Positions 24,332 through 32,100 of a DNA stretch of 64,000 nt are shown here, piece by piece. A program made the position numbers and the translations under genes. Position 1 is the stretch's first letter, and the number at the start of each line of letters is the position of its first letter. This stretch comes from a virus, in IMG/VR virus record IMGVR_UViG_3300032214_000789, positions 1-64,000 of that record. One strand, 5' to 3'. The notes under the pieces were generated by a model, which worked only from the letters and a program-made list of their open reading frames with translations, did no database searches and was not told the DNA's origin.

Positions 24332-24633
24332 TTCAGTAAATCTTCTTCATCAAAAATATAATAATCTTCATCTGGCATATCTTCAGGGTTCTCTAACTCA
24401 ATTGGAAATAAACAAGGATGTACTTGTTCGTCTATAAGATAGAAAGAACTTTTATATAAATCCTCTGGTTCAAATGTACGATTCTTATCTGCTTCTCTAC
24501 AAAGATCTTGATCGTATAAATGACCGTCAGGCATTTCATCAAACGTAAAAGGAACGTGATTAATAAAATACATCTTCACGATCATACTGCCATTATTGTA
24601 CCAGCAGTATGCGTGATCAATACGATAAGACAT
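24328..24633 (-). CDS. hypothetical acidic protein, 101 aa
   Basis: Strongly acidic, aromatic-rich protein (MSYRIDHAYCWYNNGS at the start, DEDYYIFDEEDLLN at the end). No motif recognised. It lies between the tRNA and the giant fibre; a late-type AATAAATA is 19 nt upstream. The charge would suit a DNA-mimic or a chaperone-like protein, but nothing more supports either. Confidence 0.65.
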   Translation of the reverse strand: MSYRIDHAYCWYNNGSMIVKMYFINHVPFTFDEMPDGHLYDQDLCREADKNRTFEPEDLYKSSFYLIDEQVHPCLFPIELENPEDMPDEDYYIFDEEDLLN

Positions 24634-24652
24634 AGGGTTTTCCCATATCTTA

Positions 24653-24660
24653 TATTTATT
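24653..24660 (-). promoter_or_regulatory. late-type AATAAATA between tRNA and 101 aa gene
   Basis: Minus strand AATAAATA just past the tRNA 3' end and 19 nt before the ATG at 24633. Confidence 0.45.
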
Positions 24661-24663
24661 TTA

Positions 24664-24736
24664 TGCTGGTTGCGAGGATCGAACTCGCCTGTATCCGATT
24701 ATGAGTCGGGTGCTTTCACCAGATAGCTAAACCAGC
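24664..24736 (-). tRNA. tRNA with CAT anticodon (Met or Ile2)
   Basis: A 73 nt cloverleaf on the minus strand. The acceptor stem GCTGGTT/AACCAGC has 7 pairs, the anticodon loop is CTCATAA (anticodon CAT), the T stem-loop is GCGAG-TTCGATC-CTCGC and the discriminator is A; CCA is not encoded. A CAT anticodon is read as elongator Met or, if C34 is changed to lysidine, as Ile2 for AUA. The core GACTCATAATC is the same as I recall for the bacterial Ile2 tRNA ileX, which favours Ile2 in this AT-rich genome, but sequence alone does not settle it. Confidence 0.92.
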
Positions 24737-24752
24737 AATTAAAACCAGATCA

Positions 24753-24781
24753 ACTATAGAAGATCTGGGTCTTTTTGTCAG
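24753..24781 (-). promoter_or_regulatory. sigma70-like promoter of the tRNA
   Basis: Minus strand CTGACA (24781-24776), 17 nt, TATAGT (24758-24753). Start about 24746, 10 nt before the mature tRNA 5' end. Confidence 0.65.
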
Positions 24782-24978
24782 GAACCTTCTTCGTGATCAG
24801 TATGAATTCTTGTTAGGGCATCATCTGAATTAGAAGGTTCATTATAATCATAAATTTTATAAGGCATCAAAAGAACATCACCTTTTTCACTTTCAATAAT
24901 AAATTGGTGTCCTTGTTCAACTTGAGTAAGTATTTCTTCAAAATCTTTCTGAAGTTCTTCTACTGTAATGGTTTTCAT
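24778..24978 (-). CDS. Phd/YefM antitoxin-like protein, 66 aa
   Basis: The first 40 residues (MKTITVEELQKDFEEILTQ, then VEQGHQFIIESEKGDVLLM) follow the Phd/YefM fold: a strand, a helix with the D-F-E-x-I-L pattern, a G at the turn and two strands ending in a hydrophobic patch. Such proteins are the DNA-binding antitoxins of type II toxin-antitoxin pairs. No toxin gene is adjacent: the upstream neighbour is a 63 aa unknown and downstream is a tRNA. An orphan antitoxin could neutralise a host toxin or act as a repressor. The acidic C-terminus is short for a toxin-neutralising tail. Confidence 0.6.
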   Translation of the reverse strand: MKTITVEELQKDFEEILTQVEQGHQFIIESEKGDVLLMPYKIYDYNEPSNSDDALTRIHTDHEEGS

Positions 24979-24981
24979 ATC

Positions 24982-25173
24982 TTAAAAAGGATTGGAATAT
25001 ACAAGAGTTTCTTCATCTAACTGTACTCGCACTACATCCAACACGTTCATAAATTGATCAACAGTATCACATTCAACTACTTTTTCACCACCTTCACTGG
25101 AATATAAGTAAAATTTACGAGCAAGAGTATCAACAACACATCGTGTGAGATATTCTTCAGTATTAGAAGGCAT
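24982..25173 (-). CDS. hypothetical protein, 63 aa
   Basis: The ATG at 25200 touches the -10 hexamer and would lie upstream of the transcript start, so I use the ATG at 25173 (MPSNTEEYLTRCV), which leaves a 21 nt leader without a Shine-Dalgarno. The protein is small, acidic and beta-rich (KFYLYSSEGGEKVVECD). It is first in a transcript with the Phd-like gene 3 nt downstream. It is not similar to any toxin I know. Confidence 0.65.
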   Translation of the reverse strand: MPSNTEEYLTRCVVDTLARKFYLYSSEGGEKVVECDTVDQFMNVLDVVRVQLDEETLVYSNPF

Positions 25174-25200
25174 GTGTGGGATTTGTTTGATTACCCTCAT

Positions 25201-25229
25201 ATTATAGGTTCTCTGCTGTGAGATGTCAA
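25201..25229 (-). promoter_or_regulatory. consensus sigma70 promoter
   Basis: Minus strand TTGACA (25229-25224), 17 nt, TATAAT (25206-25201), a perfect consensus match. Start about 25194. Confidence 0.85.
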
Positions 25230-25236
25230 GGGGGTG

Positions 25237-25246
25237 TGTGCCAGTT
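25237..25246 (-). promoter_or_regulatory. AACTGGCACA upstream promoter element, copy 4
   Basis: Exact 10-mer immediately after the TGA stop of the LamG-like gene, 30 nt upstream of the TATAAT. Confidence 0.55.
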
Positions 25247-25248
25247 CA

Positions 25249-26901
25249 TCAGGTGGTGAAAAGAGTATACCTAGATTTTGAGGCATTAAAGTTCTTAAGA
25301 ACTTCTGTTTCGGTTAAAGCTTTTGAATATAACCTAATTGCTGATATTTTTCCAGGAAAGTATTGATTAATATATGTATTTGTACAAAAACCAACTCTCA
25401 TTACAGTTCCAGCAACTGGTCTAGTAATATATAAAGAAGTTGCTGCAATACCAACAACATTTGTAGATGATTCAAGAACACCATTTATGTATAATTTAGA
25501 TCCCACATTTTTTTCTCTGACTCCAACAACATGATACCAATAATCAACTTGTATTTCGGATGTACTATCTAAACTTCCAGATCCTCTAGATCCGAAATTA
25601 ACTACTACTTTATCAGTTTCTGGTTCATATACTTGTAATCCAAAACCAGCAGTGGATGCTACTCCAACAATACTTGCACCACCAGTAACAATATTTGAAG
25701 ACAGGTAAGAGGTATCAGTTATTTTTATCCATGCTTCCATACTAAATGAAGCATCTCCAAATAAATCATTTTGACCACATTCATCAATCGCTTCGCCTAA
25801 ATTAAGAACATAAGATTTTGGAAAATCAAAATATTTCCCAGTAATTCCATATTCATTAAACCAAATAGAAGGACCATCTAAAGTATCATAGGAAGGGTAA
25901 AAATCTTTATTTCTTAAGGTGATTACTGTTCCGTCACTGCCCAAATTATCTATTTCGGTAATTATGTTTACACCAGTTAATGTGTTAGTTTTAGTTGAAA
26001 TACTATACGTTCTGGCAGCATCAATGTAAACAAATAATTTATCAAGTACAATATCTTCAACAATATTTGTAATATTACTAATCTGGGTTTTAATAAGATT
26101 TTTAGCTAAAACATCTGATCTAAAATTAGATAATGCCCATAAACTAAATTCCGTTTCATCTTTATTTGTTTTTAAAACATTAACAGTAGAAATAGCAGTA
26201 TCTCTTTCCTTTCTTAAATTTTCTATATCAGTGGCTAATTGTTTAATTGAATTTGCACATCCAACACAAAAAGATGCTCCATCTATTATTGATACAAAAT
26301 TACCTAAACTTGATCCAGAATTTATACGTGAAACATTTTCGAATCCAGATCCATATACATCATTACCAATTAAAGAAGATGTAACTTTATAAGTATCACC
26401 ATCCGTAAAATTTAATTCGTCTATATTTGGATGTCTATTTACATAAACATCATCCGCATATACTGTGGACCCTATACCAACAGCAACACAGTTTACGAGT
26501 AAAGTATCAGAATTCGGCACAAAATTTTTAAGTTGACAATTCGCCAAATTTGCAGCATTAAATAAACTAACTATTTCTAATTTTTTATCATTAATATTTT
26601 TATTCCAATTAAATATTTTTTCATCATATGGTATTGAAACTTCTTTATAATTTACCGCTAATTTTTTCTTATCTTCTGCTTCTTTTTGGATTTTTTGCTC
26701 AGCAGTTGAAGTATCTCTCTCAATAATAAATCTTTGTTTTGACCAAGTTCCGTCTGGATTTTGAGATATTATATCTTCATAAAATTGACCCTCTAAACCA
26801 GAAATTTCTGCAGTTGTTATATCAACTAAATCTTCTAATTTAGATAATTCACCAGACAAAGAGTCAGCAATTCTACTAATATGAAAATCTTGTTCTGACA
26901 T
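25249..26901 (-). CDS. LamG/concanavalin-like adhesin, 550 aa
   Basis: N-terminal residues 10-110 and 220-260 are heptad-rich coiled coils that probably trimerise or attach the protein to the fibre. From about residue 295 to the end is a LamG-like jelly roll, recognisable from FSMEAWIKI, WYHVVGVRE, KLYINGVLESS and FPGKISAIRLYSKALT. Such domains bind carbohydrate, so the product probably contacts host lipopolysaccharide or another surface glycan. It lies between the giant fibre and the collagen-like fibre. Last gene before a promoter on the same strand. Confidence 0.8.
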   Translation of the reverse strand: MSEQDFHISRIADSLSGELSKLEDLVDITTAEISGLEGQFYEDIISQNPDGTWSKQRFIIERDTSTAEQKIQKEAEDKKKLAVNYKEVSIPYDEKIFNWNKNINDKKLEIVSLFNAANLANCQLKNFVPNSDTLLVNCVAVGIGSTVYADDVYVNRHPNIDELNFTDGDTYKVTSSLIGNDVYGSGFENVSRINSGSSLGNFVSIIDGASFCVGCANSIKQLATDIENLRKERDTAISTVNVLKTNKDETEFSLWALSNFRSDVLAKNLIKTQISNITNIVEDIVLDKLFVYIDAARTYSISTKTNTLTGVNIITEIDNLGSDGTVITLRNKDFYPSYDTLDGPSIWFNEYGITGKYFDFPKSYVLNLGEAIDECGQNDLFGDASFSMEAWIKITDTSYLSSNIVTGGASIVGVASTAGFGLQVYEPETDKVVVNFGSRGSGSLDSTSEIQVDYWYHVVGVREKNVGSKLYINGVLESSTNVVGIAATSLYITRPVAGTVMRVGFCTNTYINQYFPGKISAIRLYSKALTETEVLKNFNASKSRYTLFTT

Positions 26902-26957
26902 TTTTTATTATATTCCGATATAATATGTAGAAAAATTATAAATATGCATCTTTATAA

Positions 26958-28784
26958 TTAAAATTTATTTATTTTTTCTATCTTTTCATTTAATTCTTTG
27001 ACTGCAGATATCAATAATCCAATCAAACCATTATAGTTAACAGTTTTTTGTCCATTTGTAGAAAATACGAGTTCAGGAAATATTTTTTCAATGTCTTGAG
27101 CTATGACACCTATTGATGAATTATTTGTACCTTTCCAATTAAAACTTACACCCTTTAATTTGGTTATTTTTTCAATAGAATTTTCAATTTCTTTTATATT
27201 GTATTTCAAATTCTCATCCGATGCTGAGTTAAAATCAATTGCAGTTAAGGTTCCAGATGATGGATTAAATACTAGTCTATTTGAGTGGACAAAAAGTGTA
27301 TCAGTTGATCCTGAAGTTGTTGACAATATTCCAACATACCTATTTTCATTTGGATTAGCAGAATCGTCGTATATATTTATTGTATTTGTTCCAGTTTGAC
27401 CTGATTCCCCCTGAGGTCCTTCGGGACCTTGAGCGCCACTATTACCCTGAATACCTTGAAAATTACTCAATACTCCTTGAACACCTTGATTACTTAATCC
27501 TTGAGTGCCTTGAAGACCTTGATTACCTACTCCTTGAGTACCCTGAAAATTACTTAATGCTCCTTGAACTCCAGTATCTCCTCTAACATAATTTCCTAAA
27601 TCATAAACAACAACATCAACAACATCATTTGAACTTGCAGGATCGTTTAAATTTACATGAATGTTATCTGTTGCAGTATATTCTGACAACGATAAGTGAG
27701 ATCCATTTAAATATACATTTATAAATCCTACACTATACCATGGACTAGCAGAGGCACTAAATTCTGATTGACCTTCGGAACAAATAAAATTGTATACTGT
27801 TATTGTGGATGGTGTAGTAGCTTCTGCAGATTCACCTCGAAGACCTTGAGAACCTTGAGAACCTTGAGATCCACGAGCACCTTGACTACCTTCAGATCCT
27901 TGAGTACCTTGCAATCCTTGATTACCCTGAGCACCATCAAGACCAATTTTACCAGAAAGTCCTTGAGTACCTTGAAAATTACTTAATGAACCTTGAAGTC
28001 CTTGAGTACCTTGAAGTCCTTGTAATCCTTGAGTACCTTGAAAATTACTTAAAGATCCTTGTAATCCTTGATTTCCTTGGGTGCCTTGCCTACCTTGAAT
28101 TCCCTGAATACCTTGTAATCCTTGAGTGCCTTGCCTACCTTGGTTGCCTTGAAGTCCTTGAGTACCTTGGTTGCCTTGAAGTCCTTGAAGACCTTGAAGT
28201 CCTTGAAGTCCTTGAAGTCCTTGATTACCTTGAAGTCCTTGTAAACCTTGAGTACCTTGAAAATTACCAATTACCCCCTGAGTACCTTGGGATCCTTGAC
28301 TACCCTGAAGTCCTTGCCTACCCTGAAGTCCTTGCGTTCCCTGAAGTCCTTGCGTTCCTTGAAGTCCTTGAAGACCTTGTAATCCTTGAAGTCCTTGTAA
28401 ACCTTGAGTACCTTGAAAATTACCAATTACCCCCTGAGTACCTTGAGATCCTTGTCTACCTTGAGGCCCTTGAGTTCCCTGAAGTCCTTGAGTTCCTTGT
28501 GTTCCTTGAAAATTACTTAATGGACCTTGAGTACCTTGAGATCCCTGAATACCAGCGCCAGTTTGATCAGTCGATTTTACCCAATATCTTTTTCCTTCAT
28601 ATCCATCAACTGCAATTAATACATATTGATCACCAGGAGGAACAGGATTAACACCAACAGAAGAAACACCAACTTTTGGGTCTCCTAAATCTGGTTCAGA
28701 TTGTTCTAATCCTAAAAATTCGTATCTGTCGGATGTGATTCCTAATCTATCAAATTTTTTAACTCTACCTGAATTATATTTCAT
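26958..28784 (-). CDS. collagen-like fibre with S74 auto-chaperone, 608 aa
   Basis: An N-terminal globular domain (residues 1-80) is followed by Gly-X-Gln collagen repeats (about 75-320 and again about 400-460), broken seven times by a SNFQ or GNFQ interruption. A beta domain sits between the two tracts. Residues 520-608 are an S74 intramolecular chaperone: S522-D-E-N-L-K, VIAQDIEKIFPELVF and a terminal coiled coil. The expected maturation is trimer folding and self-cleavage at Ser522. It is probably a thin fibre or tip of the tail. It shares its collagen module with the 2181 aa gene. Confidence 0.85.
   Translation of the reverse strand: MKYNSGRVKKFDRLGITSDRYEFLGLEQSEPDLGDPKVGVSSVGVNPVPPGDQYVLIAVDGYEGKRYWVKSTDQTGAGIQGSQGTQGPLSNFQGTQGTQGLQGTQGPQGRQGSQGTQGVIGNFQGTQGLQGLQGLQGLQGLQGTQGLQGTQGLQGRQGLQGSQGSQGTQGVIGNFQGTQGLQGLQGNQGLQGLQGLQGLQGLQGNQGTQGLQGNQGRQGTQGLQGIQGIQGRQGTQGNQGLQGSLSNFQGTQGLQGLQGTQGLQGSLSNFQGTQGLSGKIGLDGAQGNQGLQGTQGSEGSQGARGSQGSQGSQGLRGESAEATTPSTITVYNFICSEGQSEFSASASPWYSVGFINVYLNGSHLSLSEYTATDNIHVNLNDPASSNDVVDVVVYDLGNYVRGDTGVQGALSNFQGTQGVGNQGLQGTQGLSNQGVQGVLSNFQGIQGNSGAQGPEGPQGESGQTGTNTINIYDDSANPNENRYVGILSTTSGSTDTLFVHSNRLVFNPSSGTLTAIDFNSASDENLKYNIKEIENSIEKITKLKGVSFNWKGTNNSSIGVIAQDIEKIFPELVFSTNGQKTVNYNGLIGLLISAVKELNEKIEKINKF
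27405..28560 (-). repeat. collagen-coding hexanucleotide-like repeats
   Basis: DNA coding for repeated G-L/T/N-Q-G triplets, with a non-collagen segment at about 27590-27840. The opposite strand shows a long spurious ORF of Leu/Glu/Tyr repeats caused by this periodicity. Confidence 0.9.
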
Positions 28785-28792
28785 AATTTATA

Positions 28793-29152
28793 TTATTGCT
28801 TTGCTGTTTCCAATACACTAAGAATTAAATTCAAAACTCCGTTTTGATTTGCTTGAATTTTTATAACATCATTTGTTTCTAATGCCATTCTTCCATCAGA
28901 AACTAAATTAACTCCATCATTTGGAGGAACATAAACTGAATTTGCAAATATATAATCTGCTTGAACTTCACTTGTTCTTGAGTGTGTTGCAGTAACCGTA
29001 TAGGTACTTTTTGCAGCACCAGTTGATATGTTTGCTACTTGTGATAAAATGACGATTGATGATACTCCAATGGGACAAGTGTATATTCCAACATTACTTG
29101 TTGTAATACCAACTCTAATTGTTCGGAATTTATTAAGTGCAATTGCTGCCAT
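28793..29152 (-). CDS. small structural protein, 119 aa
   Basis: A beta-rich protein (MAAIALNKFRTIRVGITTSN, with several NVGIYTCPIG-type strands) without Lys-rich or helical segments, consistent with a virion accessory protein such as a fibre connector or decoration protein. It sits between the two collagen-like fibre genes, with 4 and 8 nt gaps. Conserved-looking, exact role unknown. Confidence 0.7.
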   Translation of the reverse strand: MAAIALNKFRTIRVGITTSNVGIYTCPIGVSSIVILSQVANISTGAAKSTYTVTATHSRTSEVQADYIFANSVYVPPNDGVNLVSDGRMALETNDVIKIQANQNGVLNLILSVLETAKQ

Positions 29153-29156
29153 GTTT

Positions 29157-32100
29157 CTAACTTAATGCAATAATTAGAGGTGTTACTGTATTTAACAGAC
29201 TTTGACTGAACGCTCTTCCAGTAATGGTTCCAGTTAATTGATTAATTACAACACCATCACCGATTTGGAAGTTTCCTGCCTGATTAGTGCTGGTGTATAC
29301 AACTTGACCACCATTACGTTTATCAACTTCATTTTCCTGAATAGTTACTCCACCCAAAGCAGGTTTTGCAGTATTAATATTTGTTCCAGATCCAACCCAT
29401 TCTAAAGAAATTGAAGTTGCAATTTGTAAACTTAATCTTGAGAAATAAACTGTCGTTCCAGCGCCAACTGTATTATTTAGATTTTGAGTTAAAACTACGG
29501 TAGAAATTCCACTAACAGGTAAAGTTGCTGTTGTAATAGTGTAATATAATGGATATAAAACTGCTTCTGCGGTCGCATTAACTCCAGATCCACCAGGAAT
29601 ATCCGTAATTGTAATAGACGGAGGGTCTAAATATTGACTTCCATTTGCAATTACATCAATTGAAGTTATGGTACCATTTTGATCAACATTCGCAGAACCT
29701 TCTGCACGAATTCCACTTGGTCCTTCTGGAAATTCTATGATTACGTTTGGGGGATTTGCTGGATTATATCCACTTCCACCATTAGTAACATTAATAGAAT
29801 TAACCTGATAGTATAATTCTCCAAAATAAATTGCTTGACCGTCATAAGGTCTTTGCGTTCCTAATCCAGAAATAGTTACAGTGTCTGTTTCAATCTCTGC
29901 CGTCCCTACAGTTTCTCCAGTATATCTGTAGATTGATTTTGAGGTATAATCACCAACACCGTCAGAAACTAATCCATAATTTCCGAATGAACAGTTTGAG
30001 TTTGTAATATCACATTGCCCACCAGACTTTGTAAAGATTCCAATATCATCACAAATAGTAAAGATTGAAACTAATTGAGTATAAGCACCATTTGTAATGG
30101 AAACGCCAATACCACCTTGATTATATTGAGTATATGAGTCAACACTCATCGTTCCAGTTACACCAATATCTTCCTGATCTCCTGGTTCCGCAGCAAATCC
30201 ATCAACTTTCATTCCAATACTATCACCAATAAAGTTAGTGCAGTTTCTTACATAAGGACCTTGTGTAATTGGTCCAACTCCTTTTGAATATGGTGGGAAT
30301 ACAACACCACCAGAAACATAATTGTGGGGAATTGTAGATTTACCAACATTTACTGTAAAAGTGTTTCCAACACCAGGAACAGAAAGAACTTCAAAAGTAT
30401 ATCCATTATTTCCAGTTGGATATATTGTAGTTGTTGCCGCACCACTTGAACATGAGAATTCAAGATCTCTTAACGTTACAATATCTCCAGTTTTTACAGA
30501 AATACCAGGAGCAGTAATTGTAGTAATACCAGTTAAATTGTCATATAATGCACTAGTAATTCCTATTGAACGATTAATAATATATCCACCAGAAACATAA
30601 TCATGAGGAATAGTTGAAATTCCAGTGTAAATATCAAAAGAACTGTCTGAATTTATTTTTGATACATAAAATTCATATCCATAATAACCAGATGGAAACT
30701 TTTGAGTTGATACGGGACCACCAGATGAGCAAGAGAAAGTTAAATCTCTAATTTCAATTAAATCACCAACTTTAACTGATAATCCCGGTGCTTTAACGGT
30801 AGTTTTACCAGAAGTTTCTTCATAAACAGCACTAGTAATTCCAGAAATAGTTTCAAATCCTCTTCCTCTATTTCCTGGATATGTAGTATTAAATCCAACA
30901 GTTGAAAATGCGGTTGAACCAAGTCCTACAATTGAAGTTACTACTCCAACACAAGATTTAAGAGCAGATACGACGTTAGCGCATCCATTAATTGCATTAT
31001 TAAATCCAGTATCTGGATCAATTTGCATAGAAAGATCTTTTATTTGTGTAAATTCATTCTGATAATTAGTATATTTTTGAATTGTTCCCCCAGAAACGTA
31101 GGTATGAGGTAAAGTTGATTGTCCAACTACAACTTCAAATGTATTCACCCCAACAACTTTATTAACATTAAAGATATATCCCAAAGATCCAGTAGGATAT
31201 ATTAATGATGTTGGTCCAGATGGGCAAGAAAATTCTAATCCAATAATCTTAACCGAATCATTTCTAATAAGACCATGATTAATGGCTGTAATTGTAGTAA
31301 TTCCAGTATTATTATCGTAAAACGCATTTACAACGGTTGTTCCTAAACCAACTGGATATCCTCCCCAAGTAACGTTGTTAATTACTGCACGTGCAATATT
31401 AAAAGAATAATCGATAGTTGATATAGTCTGTTTAACTTCTTCTGGATTTTTAAGAATACCAGTTTTTAAACTCCAATCATCATTATAATATGCTTTACCC
31501 GCAGCAACAGATCTTGAATTTCCACCTCTGGTAATATCATGAATAATACACTTCCAAATATCTACAACATCGTCTGCACAATCATGACTTTCTAATGTAA
31601 CACCATATCTAACTGGTGGAGCATTTAATGTTGTTCCTGCACCAATCATATTAGTTACAATTCCAACCAATTTCCTAATGGTTGTTCCTACGCCCACACA
31701 CCCACCTTCAACCTGAATGACTGAAAGATTTTTAACCTGAGATACACTATTTCCAACTCCCTGATAAGAAATGGGAGGAGTTAAATTATTAATAACATGA
31801 GTTGCAATTCCAGCAGCATAATCAAGAGCAGCAATAGTTGCTTGCGAAACACCAATTCCAGTAATGTGAATTAATCCACCAGAATTATTAAAGTATGAAT
31901 AACCAGCACCAATAGATTTGCGATTGCTATTTGCTTTTAAATCATAGGAAATAGCATTCATAATGCTAACAACATCTTCTCTACAGTTAGTATAATCGCT
32001 ATTGTTTAAAGTAAAATTATATCCAGAAGATGATGTTAAGAATCCAACTGCCTCTGCAGAAATATAGTTTAAGTTTGAATCGATTAATTTTGCAGCATCT

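Noticed and set aside
24664-24736. tRNA as a possible attachment site for integration
   Set aside because: No integrase or repeated tRNA end was seen, and T4-type phages do not integrate.
27986-28651. A 221-codon plus-strand ORF opposite the second collagen tract
   Set aside because: Same cause as the one at 32858: antisense of repeats.
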